A stretch of 64,000 nucleotides of DNA from Anthostomella pinea. Taxonomy: Eukaryota > Ascomycota > Sordariomycetes > Xylariales > Xylariaceae. Both the position numbers and the translations under genes were made by a program. This document shows, one piece after another, positions 12,365 to 23,693 of this stretch. Where the stretch lies: positions 6,448,001 to 6,512,000 of the forward strand of contig CAUWAG010000003.1 of assembly GCA_963556695.1 (NCBI GenBank). The letters are read 5' to 3'. How positions within the stretch are numbered: position 1 is the stretch's first letter; each line of letters starts with the position of its first letter. Below the pieces are notes generated by a model. It was not told the DNA's origin and ran no database searches. It worked only from the letters and a program-made list of their open reading frames with translations.

Positions 12365-12396
12365 GTCCTCTCGCGTTTCTAGGGACGCGAGAGGAC
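12365..12396. repeat. Perfect 12-bp inverted repeat, 8-nt loop
   Basis: GTCCTCTCGCGT at 12365-12376 is exactly complementary to ACGCGAGAGGAC at 12385-12396 with loop TTCTAGGG. It is non-coding as far as I can see, and is the first strong hairpin of the series that resumes at 12863. A wider weaker pair, CTAGACT (12300-12306) with AGTCTAG (12334-12340), lies just upstream. Confidence 0.85.
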
Positions 12397-12862
12397 AGTA
12401 AGGAGACCACCCATATTTGGCCGATGTCCTTCGCAACAAATTCCTCCCATCCTGACGCACAACTGCTGAAATCTTGGGGAAATGGCCGCCTAATCCAAAC
12501 ACAAATATGCCGTATCAGGAGTCAGAAACAAAATACACCAGTTCATTCATGCAGCAACTGCAAACAAAATCGCAGTGACGTTTCCAGCATACGTGCAATC
12601 ATGAGAAATCCATCAGATCAGACGCCTCCGTCCTCCCCTTTTCAACTCCTTTATCAAGAATGAGATCTTCATTGCGTCCTCTGACAAGAACCAGAGATCG
12701 AGGTCTAGCATGAATTGCCCCCAGCGAGAATATATCCTATCCAGGGAGAGTATAGAAGCGAATCATCGAGGTGGACAGGGGTTTGGTCCAAAGATCGATG
12801 TGGGGACGATACACCAGATGCGACACGCCCTCTATTCCATCCGAAGTACGCCAGATCACATG

Positions 12863-13031
12863 ACCCATATGGGTTTCCGCAATAGGTGTATTTGCGGAGA
12901 GGCGAGATTCGCCTCTGGCCTCGGCAGAGGTGATTCTAGACTTCTGAGGTCCTCAGAAGGCAAAACTCGGGATGCCTCGCATAAGAGCTCTTAACCGATA
13001 GCAAGCGGCCAGGCACTTAAATGGCCCTTGC
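12863..13031. repeat. Cluster of seven consecutive palindromes/hairpins
   Basis: Back-to-back inverted repeats fill 169 bp. They are: ACCCATATGGGT (12863-12874); TCCGCAA/TTGCGGA (12876-12882 with 12892-12898); AGAGGCGA/TCGCCTCT (12898-12905 with 12909-12916); CCTCTG/CAGAGG (12912-12917 with 12925-12930); CTTCTGAGG/CCTCAGAAG (12941-12949 with 12951-12959, 1-nt spacer); TAAGAGCTCTTA (12982-12993); and GCAAGCGGCCA/TGGCCCTTGC (13001-13011 with 13022-13031, one bulge). I see no coding potential. This could be a structured RNA, a DNA cruciform or protein-binding array, or the remnant of a structured mobile element. Function is unknown. Confidence 0.8.
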
Positions 13032-13192
13032 GATGATAAGTTTGCCGACAGATGCCAGAGAGGGTGATATCTTTACCGGGGGTGCTGCTGTGAGCTGTGG
13101 TCGTCCTTCCGTATCCGCATGATGGCTGGATCAACTAAGATTCTGGGTTCCCTTCCAGAAATCGTTGTTGGCCCTCTTGGCATCCATAATCC

Positions 13193-14784
13193 TCATCGGA
13201 TGTCCAGTTGGAAGGGCTTGAATCTGCCACCGACAGTAGCGCAGCGAGGGCACTTCCTGCGCGCGCCTTGCTCCTCCATCAAGATATTGACGCAGTCTCC
13301 ACAGAGCCCACAGATGCACTCGGTGCATGCGTATGACTCTCGGAGCTTCGAGGTCCTCTGACATGCGGCACAGTAAATGTGGACATCCTGAGATGAGTAG
13401 GTCGGTGAGGAATCGGATAGTCCTGCGGCCCCAATATGAAAGTTGTCTCCGCTCTCGCCGCTTTCGACCGACGGGAAGGGCTCGGGAATTTCTTGGGCAA
13501 AGGACGGAGGGGTGAGGGCTTGTTGCAGAGGAGAGGCTTGGTAGCCTTGGAAGTGCTGGTGGGGAAAAGGAGGTAACGAGGCTCGGTGTACTGATATAGG
13601 AGATTGGGGAACCTGATATGTTAGAGAAGGCAAGTGAGCGTACTGGTAACGACTTACGGGAGTCCTATCTTCGTCGATATCTTCAGTGGCCGAAGCTGCG
13701 GCATCGATCAAGTCCTCCCAACGTTTGCCATAGTCGGCCGTCGGCTCCATAGATTGGGCCTTGCGATCAATACCTCCAATACCTCCGGGTATGAGACGAT
13801 CATCGTTCTGGATCCTTCGGAGCCAGTCCGCAGCTGATCCTCGGGATTTCTGCTTCTTGTGTCCACGCTTGGTAACGGATTGCTTTCTAGGCCGGCTGGG
13901 ACCAAGCGGACGCTGCAGTGGAGGCAATGTTGACGAGCGTCCCGGCGGTGAATTCGACAGAATTGATGGAAGCAAGTCCCGACGTCCAACACCACCTGAG
14001 TTCATCATGGGGAACGGTTCACTGGTCGGGTCATTTCCGTACTGAAACGGCGGCAACTCAATTGTGCTCCTCGGAATCCTGCGTCCATCTGTGTCAGATT
14101 GCCAGTCCTGGCGGACACGGGTCAGCTCAGCTGCGGTCAAGACGTGCATGTGCAATCGGACGTGAACGCATAAGACATACCGCTTCGGATTCCCAATCCT
14201 CGAACTTGTGCTGGCCGCCCAATTGGGCAAGGGCTGCGGCAGCACTTGCGGCTGGCAGCAGCGGGCCTCCAGTGAATTCATCCATGTTTCTGGGCGTCCC
14301 CGGCGCACTCGACTCGTCTCGGAGGAATGCATGGCGCTCGTGCGGAAAGGCCTTGGCCGGATCTAGAGTTGCGTGCGGTGGCCCGGCCGAATTGGAATTG
14401 GAATTCTGGACCTGAGATCTATCCGAGGGCGGGGTATTGATCATGAGCAGGAAGCTCTCCTCGGTCGCGGGAAGCTTGGAGATGTAATGCTCGGGGTGCG
14501 CTCGACGGATATGCTCCTGCATGGAGCGATACCTCTTCTCCTGTGTGTCGTAGTGGTGAGATCAGCCTCATTCAATGTGTAAGGTAGGTAAGTAGCTGGC
14601 TAGGTAGCTATAGAACCTTAATGGTAGAGCTCCGTCGTGATGGTTGGGCGACGAGGGAGGAGCAACTTACGCCGATGCAGCGCTTGCGACAGCTGGATCC
14701 ATCTTGGTTGCGCAACGGGCACACGACTTCGTTGTTCGAGTCGGTGATGGAGAACGAGGACGTCAAAGAAGATCGAGGCGGCAT
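13193..14784 (-). CDS. Zinc-finger protein with C-terminal RING-like cysteine cluster
   Basis: Exons complement(13193-13612, 13658-14107, 14181-14540, 14671-14784), all introns in phase 0, 447 aa. The N-terminus MPPRSSLTSSFSITDSNNEV leads into C22, C32, C36, H48 and H53, a C2H2-like unit (VCPLRNQDGSSCRKRC...EHIRRAHPEHY). A Pro/Ser-rich middle follows. Residues 388-447 hold eight cysteines in paired CxxC-type spacing (YCAACQRTSK, CTECICGLCGDC, KCPRC), a RING-like arrangement lacking an obvious His. This looks like a conserved ascomycete protein, possibly DNA-binding or E3-like, but the function is not established. The third intron (13613-13657, GTAAGT, CTAAC, CAG) is 45 nt and stop-free, so retention would only insert 15 residues. 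Confidence 0.85.
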
Positions 14785-17700
14785 CTTGTTGACCTGTTCA
14801 ACCCCACCATGCGCTGGTTGGCGGCGGCGAAGCGGGGGTTCGTGAGATTGATACCGTGAGCGTGGGCGTGGGTTGTCGATAAGAGCTGGAGAGATAGCGT
14901 TCAATTGACGATGGTCTAGGTGGGAGAAGCTTTGGCATTTGAGGCGTGTTTTGGTCCGCTGGATCGAATAATGTCAGCCCTGCCGAGGTAGCTCCAAGCT
15001 CCGGTCCAGATGTGTTACATGAGGTGTTTCGAGGAGGACGAGTACGTGGTGTGGTGTACGGTCGGTGATTTGGTTGGTGGTGTTCAATGGAGGGGGGAGA
15101 GGACCTGGGCTGCAGGTGCCTTTTCTGGGTGAGGGAGAGAGGGGTGGTGACTTTGGCTGAAAGCAGCTATTGTTCAATGTTACTTGGAATTGACCAAAGC
15201 CCCAGGGTGGCCAGACTGCCAGAGTCAAGGCGTGCAGCTACATGCATGTACCTCCCACCTTCACCTTCACTTTATTACGGACGGCGTGCGGTACTCGGGA
15301 CACTCCACTCCTAGCTGAGCTCCATGTAAGGTAGATAATTGAAGGTGATGTATGCTGATAATAACATACCTTGAGCAAGCAGGGCAGGTTCAGTCACGAA
15401 GTGGCAGAGTGAGCTGTTTGGGTGTCCAAGTATTCAAAGCTGCTGTTGCTGAACTGTAGGTGTGCATGAGACGGTTCAGTGGCAGAGACATCCGCGGCGG
15501 CGATACCATTTGAGGGAGAACAAAGGGAGGATGGTGTCTCATTGGCTCCGTTCCACCCACAGACTTGAATAGCCAGCTTCGTTTCTGACTCGATCGAGGA
15601 TCGGTTCCTCTACTTGTCCACCCGGCCTGGTGGGGTGGCCGCGGCGGTTCAAGGTTGGAGATATTCCAGGCAGCTCAAGACCATGTCTGCCTGTGGTTGT
15701 CCTACCTTATTGACCTGGCGGTCCCTACAAAGTTGTGGGCGCCGTGGAAGCTCTGACCTGGCTATTTGGAATCGTGCACTGCAAGCTTCCAGCTGCGATT
15801 GAGCTATGCTCCCAGCATTGTATATCCAAGCTGTAACGGGTGCTACTACAGGCATCCTATCAGCAGTAGACGGGTGTGTGTTGCCACCTTGCCGTGTTCT
15901 TTGCTTGGCAGCTTCGAGTCGCGGGCATTCGATCCTCAGTGCCTATGATAGATAAGACGGATTCCCAGTTCCAGTTCCAGTTCCAGTCCCCGTCCCAGTT
16001 CCAACTCCCACCACATGCGCATGAGAGCTTGCGTGCTTGCAGAAGAGAAGGCTTGGAGCTCAACCTGCCTCCCCGCTCGCCCGCCCGCTTGCTCGAGAGG
16101 GGTTCTTCATCAGTCTGCAAGTGGACGTGGGTAGGGTTGCTTGAGATCCTGGCCCTCCACCCGCGTCACTGGGAGCTGAGCTCTTGCACTGGCTGACAGA
16201 GGCTGCTCCTGTGGGCTGGAAGTGGGCAGGGGGTCGAGACCTCACTGCTCAGGCGTGCGAATTGGCGGGGCAGCCAGTGCTATTCCACGAACATCAATGA
16301 TGGATGTCACATGCGGTCGTGTCGCAGGCGGCTGCTTTCATCCATCGTGGCTTGTAGCTTGTCGCAAGGAAGGGTGGACAGGAAGAGGATGGTCAGCTCA
16401 TCGGCTTGATGACATCAGGTCTCAGCTCCCACCATTCCTTTGGGTTTCTGACACCTATCATTCCAACTGGATGTTTGGGAAGACAGCTCACAGTCTGCAG
16501 CGGGGGAGATGCCTGTGGTGTCCCAAGATATGCGGCGCTAGGGTCCGGTGTTTTCGGGCATACCGCAGGACTGCATTCGTCCCCGGATCGTGTCTCGGCA
16601 AGCTGCCCTGGTCTGGTCTAGTCATTGTCAATAACACTGTAAGTAGATGTACCTTATCTTTGGATGAAGAAGCTGGACCTGGACGAGCCTTGGGCCTCCA
16701 TCACAGACGACTCGATGATTCCTGTACTGGATGGACGTAGCCACACTTGGAAGAGGTCAAACACTGAAGTTGATTCCAGCTCAAGCTTGGATGAATAGCA
16801 GGGCAAGGGTGAGCAGCTAAGGTGGCTTTTATGGACCGGTAGGTGGCAGGTGACTCGTGAGAAGAAGGTGCCCAACCGAAGAGCTGTTTGTCGCGCCAAG
16901 CCTTCGTTGCATCCAAGCAGCGAACACATGGGCTGTACTAATAAAGAACACGTGCAGTCACGCGAGAGGTCATTAGCTTTGAGTCGTCCTCCGTTGGCAC
17001 AGGTAGGACTAGATTCTTGTTAGAATATATAGGTAGCTATCCGGAGCTGTATGAAGCTATGGGTGCAGGTCTGGAGCTTGAAGACGAAGAAAAACCAAGC
17101 TGAGGTCGGTTCGGCCAGCTGTGTGTTGACGAAAGGGATTGGTGAATGTGCTTGAACGGCTTGCCCCTCTTCAGGGTCCAAGCATGGGCCAAGATAACAC
17201 ACCTCGGTGCCTTATCGATACAGATGCTTGAGCACAACCCTTTCACATGACGCTGGGCGCAACCACAGGAAACTCGGGAAGGAACCATACGAGGTGCACG
17301 TTCATCCAGTACAAACATCACAGTCTTGTACGGCGCCAATTGAGAATACACTTTATGTTGGTCAAATTCACTATGGATATATTTTAGGTATCACCACGGT
17401 GTCCATGGCGATACTACTTCCGCACGAGGATTACCCCAGAATGTTGTAGGTGAAGCTATATTCATCTGCTCATAGGCTCGAAGTCATGGGCTATCTGTGT
17501 TCAGTACCGCTCTTCAACAATCTGGACCACACACACCATGTGTCGGAGCTGACCTCATGTTGCGAGTTCCTTGGGACTCGTCAACCCATATCCTGAGGAC
17601 CTGCTTGCGGCCGGCCATCGGCCGGCGAACAGTACTTGAAAGGCTATCGAGGCTCCTATAATGGGGATACTTAATTGGAGTGGAATTTGTCAGCACCTCC

Positions 17701-18237
17701 TAGATGGCGGACATTTTGTCGCATTTGAGGCTCCAAGGCTTCGAGCACGATGTAATAGGGAACTAATGGAGTATTGTGATGTCTACCACCTTCTAGGAGT
17801 TCCGGCGAGGCTTGCCAGAATATCGGAGGTCGTTTTGGCTCAGTGGTGCTGACTGCAGAGGTCACGACATGTAGTGGAGAGCCATGTTCGCCGGCTGTCC
17901 AGAAACTGGCATGGGAACTTGTTGCCAGCCAGGTTGCAACACGTCTGTTTCTGTCTCTTTGCAAAGCCGCTGCGAAACTGTCTATGCAGAAATATTCCCA
18001 TCGCCGGCGGTAACGAGCGATAGCACCGCTATCTCCAAAATCCGTTATTCCCATACCGGTTCAGCGCCCCTTATCTACCATAAGGGTCGTCACTTTGGGG
18101 GAAGATTGGAGCCACGATATGTTGCCGGCCTTTCCTTTATGTGCTCCGTTTGGGATACTAGAACTGCATCCTATACTAACTAAATCCCAAAGCACACGAG
18201 CAACAGCAAAGCTGACCCTTCCTCGAGCATCCACAAC
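14785..18237. other. Gene-poor intergenic region
   Basis: This 3.45 kb lies upstream of both the zinc-finger gene (leftward) and the epimerase gene (rightward). Open frames are short and overlapping, with no domains or splice logic. It holds a degenerate CCAGTT hexamer run at about 15963-16010 and a GCCGGCC-ATC-GGCCGGC hairpin near 17610-17626. I see no gene. Confidence 0.5.
15963..16010. repeat. Degenerate TTCCAG/CCAGTT microsatellite
   Basis: Four adjacent TTCCAG-like hexamers are followed by diverged copies (CCCCGTCCCAGTTCCAACTCC). Non-coding, of interest only as a potential polymorphic marker. Confidence 0.7.
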
Positions 18238-19701
18238 ATGAGTACGAATATCCTCATGACCGGGGCTGCAGGCTACATGTAAGTGCAAGCCACAGTTGGG
18301 AAGACTCACTACCACATACTAACACGCGTGTAGTGGAGGCTCCATCGTCGCGGACTTCCTAGCTCTCAACAGTGATGTGATCAAGGCTGCGAATATCAGC
18401 GCCACGGTTCGAACAGACGAACAGGCCAGAAGCCTCTCGAGTCTGGGCATCAACGTGCTTCAGGTGGATCTCACCGACCAGACAGCCGTAGCAGAGGCTG
18501 TGCAGGCCAACAAGAGTGCGTGCGGATTGTCCTCCAAGGGATCTGAGAAGCCAGATGGCTGACTGGAATACTGTCTAGTCCATATGATCATCCATACTGC
18601 CAGCTCTATCGACTCGCGCATAGTACTCCACCTCATCACAGCTCTGGGCAGGCGACGCGAAGCGAATGGGGAGAAGCCTTGCTTCATTCATGTAAGTATG
18701 CGCACTTCTCTGATCTCAGGTCAGAGACTGAATGGGCTGATCGTGCCAGACGTCTGGATTGTCCGCTTTCGATGAAGCGACCGGCTGGAAGTTTGGAGAC
18801 GTGAAGGACACCGACTCCATAATCAGCCTGGAGAGGCAAGTGGCGGACTCTTACCTTCTTCGAAAGGTATTTCAATTTGCAACCGTTGGGGAAGGGGCCC
18901 CGCTGACCTCGATGACAGGTTGATGTGCTCGTTACGGAGAAAGCAAAGGAGCATGGTGTTACAAGCTATATCGTCTCGCCAGCGACACTTTGTGAGTGCC
19001 ACACCACACTTCACAGCGGCGAAGCTCGATTGGATCTTGCTGACGTTTCATCAGACGGAAGGGGAACTGGTGCTTGGAACCAGCTCACCATCCAGCTTCC
19101 AGTCTACATCAAGTCCAGTATATCCCTTGGGAAGGTGCACAAATTCGCCGAGAACATTGTACGGAGTCGCCATTCTGACCAACGAAACTAGATGATCTGA
19201 CGACTTGGCAGGCCGCCCCTTTTGTACACATATCGGACCTGACAGACTTCTACGCGCGGCTCGTCGAGAAGATCATCCGGAAAGAACAGCTGCCAAGCGG
19301 CGAAGATGGCTACTATTTCGCAGTAGCCCACTCCACCCACTGGTGGGATATCCTGGATCATCTCGCCCTGGCACTCCACGCCCGCGGTCTCGCAGAGCCG
19401 GCGACGCACATCTGGCCCAGCGAGGAGATGGCCGCGCAGTCGTTGGGTGTTCCGGTTGATTACGCACGCAGTATATGGAACGGAGGGTAAGCACATATCT
19501 CTCGCTACTTGTAGGACGTCTATTGATACTTCGATTAGCCCGAAGGTAACCTCGGAGAAGAAACACCTACTGGGATGGCAGCCGGCTTGGGACAGTGAAA
19601 GGTTCCTGCGGAGCATGGATGAGGAGATACAGGCCGCACACGAGCTGGGTGGGCCCAAGAGCAGCTTGTTGGACTCTCTGCCTACTTCACACAGCAAGTG
19701 A
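18238..19701 (+). CDS. NAD(P)-binding epimerase/NmrA-like reductase (eight exons)
   Basis: Exons 18238-18278, 18334-18515, 18579-18691, 18750-18866, 18919-18991, 19055-19158, 19212-19486 and 19539-19701, 355 aa. Every junction has GT...AG and keeps frame. The protein opens with MSTNILMTGAAGYIGGSIVA, a Rossmann GxxGxxG nucleotide site. HMIIHTASSID, then TSGLSAFDE, VSPATLYGRGTGAWNQ and APFVHISDLTDFYARLV follow the layout of extended short-chain dehydrogenases/epimerases. The canonical YxxxK catalytic pair is not obvious, so it may be an NmrA-like atypical member. The substrate is unknown. Intron lengths are 52-63 nt. The sixth junction (GTACGG donor, GGCAG acceptor) was chosen because it gives KFAENIAAPFVHISDL in frame. 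Confidence 0.88.
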
Positions 19702-20215
19702 GCCTCGGCGTGTTCTATTTGTGGTTGAGGGAGGCTCCAAAGTTCTACTATGCAGCGCATGGAGCACTTGGGCCAACTGGATAACAGCCGCTCGTAAGAT
19801 GGCAAAGCGCAATGAGGATATTCCCAACATCCATTGTCACCGACCTTAGCGGTTACCTTCCGCAGAACTGATTACGAAGCTGTTCGCACTTTGTGCTGCG
19901 GCTGGAGTGTACGTGATGTTAGCGGAGCCCTTAACAGTTAGCACTACCTAACGCCATGAACCCGTGTCTGCGGATGCGAAAATTGTATATATGTATATGC
20001 TCGCATTCAGGCTGCGCCACCTTTACGGCACGGAAGATTGCAGTGCACAGTATCAAAGCCACGATGATGAATCGCGTGAAGCCAAAGACCAACATGGTAG
20101 ACTATAAAGTAAGCTCAACCAGCGGGATCATGTAGGACAACAGATCAATCACAATTCACTCGTTGACATCTCCTACGCATCAGGACACCAAAAAAAGCAC
20201 AAGGCTTACCTCGCG
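19702..20215. other. Intergenic, promoter of the beta-lactamase-like gene
   Basis: These 514 bp lie between same-strand genes. An AT-rich stretch with ATATATGTATAT near 19989-20000 could be a TATA region, but it lies about 215 bp upstream of the ATG. Nothing else is visible. Confidence 0.4.
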
Positions 20216-22140
20216 ATGTTGCTTAGCACTCCGTCTCTTGTCTTGCCTTCATTGTTCGCAGTTGCAGCGGCCTACAGGCCATGCCCTATCTTAGGTCCGG
20301 TCTTCGAGAAGCCGACGGATCTGTGTGATGCAGACATCTTCCAGGCCGCGATCAAGAACCTTACTACCACTCTCGGCGTTGCAAGCAAGACGGCTCACAC
20401 CCGCTATGGAAGCCTTCCGATCAACACCACGTCGTTCTCCATTGGGATGTTTGATGCAGGCTCGACGCTCTTTTCTTACCAGTACTCTTCGCCAGCGCTC
20501 GAAGCCGGCTCTGCTGGTGTCAAGCAGGTAACCGAGGACTCTGTGTACCGAGTAAGCCTGCTCCCCGCGAGGACGCTGAAAGTGTATATATAACAGCGCT
20601 GACCGTTCAATACATCTTAGATTGGCAGCGGCTCGAAACTGATCACGGTGTACCTCTTCCTGATCGAAGTCGGCGCGAAGTACTGGAACCACCCCATCAC
20701 CGAGTTCGTTCCTCAGCTCGCGGACGCAGCGAAGAACTGTTCTGCCGCAAAAGACCCAGTCGACTGCACCGACTGGAACGATGTCACGCTAGGTGCTCTT
20801 GCAAGCCATATGGCAGGCATGCCCGCTGACTGTAAGCTGTCCCAATATCGGTAGGGTGCGTGACGTTGCAACGCTGACCTTGTTGTAGACTCTACGCAAG
20901 CCGAGCTTCTGACCCAACTGACCCAAGCGGAGCTCGCCGAGTACGGACTGCCTCATCTACCGGCTTCGACCTTCCCACCTTGCGGATGGAACTACACCGA
21001 CGCTTGCGTGGAGCAGCGGTACCTGTCAGGATACACCGCCGAGCACCCCATCTACGCTCCTTTCACCACACATATCTACAGCAATGGAGGCTTCGAGCTC
21101 CTCGAATTCGCACTGGAGAATATCACCGGAATCTCGATGGCGGATATGGTCCAGAAAGATCTGTTTGGGAAGCTCGGTATGACGCACTCGAGCTACAACG
21201 TACCAAGCAATCTTAGTAACGCTGTCATGCCATTGGGAGCGATCAAGTCCGGCTTTGTCGCTAAGCTTGGGGATGAGACTGCGTAAGTGGCCGTGCATAC
21301 GCTGTGACGAGAAGCTTGGAAGCCTGACTTATTGTAGGGTTGGCGGTTTCTACACCTCGCAATCTGACTATGTCAAGATGGGTCAAAGCATACTTTCGGC
21401 GACGTTGCTGTCACCAAACACGATTCGGCAATGGATGAAGCCAGTGACATTCGTCTCCAACGGCAATGGCGGTGTCGGCATGCCATGGGAAATTTGGGGA
21501 GCAGCCGACTTGACCGATCGAGTCGTTGACATGTACACCAAGTCAGGCGACGTCTTCTCCTACAGTTCGATGTTCGTGCTGATTCCGGACTACAATGTCG
21601 GTTTTGTCGTCCACGTCGCCGGCGATGATACAACGTCAACTGCCGAGATCCTTTCGGGTATCGTGGCTGCCAACATCGTACCAGCTCTGGAGAACACAGC
21701 GCGCGCACAATCGCAAGCGAAGTTTGCAGGCACGTACTCCGCCACAGCAGCCGGACCGGCGTCGAACATTACGCTGAGCACCGAGCCTGGCACCCCGGAC
21801 TGGCAGTGAAGAGCCGGTATAGCAATGGAACAGACTCATGACTGTCGTCGCAGGACTCGAAGGAGCTACAACAGGCGTGGATGTCCGTCTGTACCCAGCC
21901 AATTTGGTACAACAGCCGTCGCCGGCATCCCAGCGGATCAGCTATCGAGCCGTTATCGAGGACTTGGCCACTGCTACTGATGGCGGAGTCTTCTCCGAAG
22001 ACTGCCAGACGTGGGCAACCGTGAACCGTATCAAATATGGCAATGTGGGGATCGACGAGTTCGTCTTCGACGTCGAGGATGGGCAGGTGGTCTCTATCAC
22101 TCCACGGGCCCTGCGTGTTACACTGAAGAAGGCTGTGTAG
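20216..22140 (+). pseudogene. Secreted beta-lactamase-like serine hydrolase, frame broken near 3' end
   Basis: Exons 20216-20551, 20621-20831, 20889-21282 and 21338 onward, with good splice sites and continuous frame. An N-terminal signal peptide (MLLSTPSLVLPSLFAVAAA) is followed by a class-C beta-lactamase/penicillin-binding fold. The SxxK motif is S115-G-S-K118 and the YxN motif is Y246-S-N248, so the catalytic core looks intact. The frame stops at TGA 21807-21809. However, the C-terminal extension typical of the ARB_00930-like subgroup continues in shifted frames: LAVKSRYSNGTD after the CCCC run at about 21792-21795, then MTVVAGLEGATTG from 21838 to the stop at 22138-22140. Two single-base losses (about 21795 and 21836) account for this. 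Either a decaying gene or assembly indels. Without them it would be about 580 aa. Confidence 0.75.
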
Positions 22141-23693
22141 TCCGGTTTGACGTACGCGGTCGGCTGCCGTTCTTGAGGTGTTACCATACTGGCTGTCCCA
22201 TTGGCACCATGAGTGCTAGTGATGTCGACCACTGAGTGGCGCTTACCAACCCCTGAACCGCATTGTCGAGTTACAACCCAATACTGTGGAATGAGGCTCT
22301 TTAGAACATGAAATTCGCCATAGTCTTGTTTTCCATGGTTGTTCATGATGGCCATGCAAGCCACGCAGTTGTCTCCTAAACAACGACGTGTGCCAATAAC
22401 CACCAGGTAATGTTATCGGGGATAGCCTCGTCACGTCCCAGACCTGCCAAAGAATGGAACACTTCGCAACACGTCACAGAGAAAACACACGAAGCTGCGT
22501 GTAAGCCATAATGGAGATTACTCGTGTCCTTGTCAGCTGTCGGCTGTCAGCTGTAGTCTGTAGGAATGCTTCCTTGCTTTCAAGTCAGCTCCTCACCTCA
22601 GCACCCGAATTATTAGTGGGCGACATGACGTACGACGTGCAGTCCCGCGGGAACTCGTCATGCCCGTAGCACCGCGTCGCAGCTCATTCAATCGAGGTCG
22701 TGCAAAGAGCTCTGTCTTGGTTGGCTCTGTGATTCATGCCAAAATGCAAGACCAACACGGAGGTCCGTAATGAGAACGGAGAAGCTGTCAATGGGGACTT
22801 CCAGGTTGGACCGGCTGAACCTGCTGAAGTGCAGCTACCCAGCCTGTAAGGATGTGGGCGATCGAGGGCGTTTGTAGACCTCATGCAGATGCAGATGCAG
22901 TGCATGCGGCTGATGCACTAGAAAAGCCCCGAATGAAGCCACCGATGGGGATGCGCAGTTTGGTTGGTTTAAGTGGGGTTGAAACTTGAAACGATGCAGG
23001 TGATTTGCATGCAGCATAAGCATCTGTCATAAGCAGTCAGCAGTGAGTGCAGTTATGCTCTAGAATAATAACTTCTAAATCTAGAACCCGTCCCAGAAGA
23101 TGGGCCTGCATTATTAGACCTGCCGGCCTGGCACCAACCTTCTAAGTTCTTGGCAAGAGGCGAGCGAAACACACGTAACCATACAGTAACACACCTCGTT
23201 TCCACCTTCCTCCTTCTCGTGAAACATGCCGTCCGCCATCCAGCCCATCCCATTCACACCTACCTGAATGGACCTGAATGCACATCAGGCGAGATCTGTA
23301 CGCCATTGAACCACATTGAACCATACCTAGTAGGTAAGGAGGTAGGTACTTAGCATCTGGTCTTTTCTTCTTCTCTCCTACTAGCCTTCTGGTAAGAGTC
23401 AGGCACCACTTCCAGCTCCCGTCTTTCCACCCTTTGATCGGCGGCGAAACCCGCGATCATAAGGTACTACACCTGCGTCTTCCGTCATCACTGTACTCGG
23501 TACACTCCCTCTTCCGTCGCCTGCATCCTCACTGTTGGTCTCGTTAAGCGATCCTTCGGGTCATTCACTCTTTGACCTCTCGGTCAGTCGTCTGTCTGCC
23601 TCGAGTCTCTCCCACCGCATATGATTATTACCACACATATCCGCGCCCAGAGGAAGTCTGGACAACCGACCTGACAACTTTCCTGCCCCAACC
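22141..23693. other. Intergenic region upstream of the metallo-beta-lactamase-like gene
   Basis: It contains no recognisable gene. Near 23318-23351 there is a cluster of TAGGTA/GGTAGGTAC motifs (CCTAGTAGGTAAGGAGG). Pyrimidine-rich tracts from 23380 to the ATG at 23694 look like a fungal promoter and long 5' leader. Confidence 0.45.

Larger units (their letters stand above)
11530..13192. other. Convergent intergenic region, hairpin-rich
   Basis: It lies between the stops of the Tls1-like gene (rightward) and the zinc-finger gene (leftward). No open frame has a recognisable domain or splice structure. The right half contains a dense series of perfect inverted repeats, listed separately. Confidence 0.6.

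Noticed and set aside
16222..16740. 172-codon plus-strand open frame
   Set aside because: Cys/Trp/Arg-rich random-like translation, no conserved motif, no signal peptide or intron structure.
21795..21850. Intron explanation for the beta-lactamase frame change
   Set aside because: Candidate donors (GTGAAG, GTATAG) and acceptor (CGCAG) give the wrong phase or lie after the stop. Two single-base losses fit the recovered LAVKS and MTVVAGL segments better.
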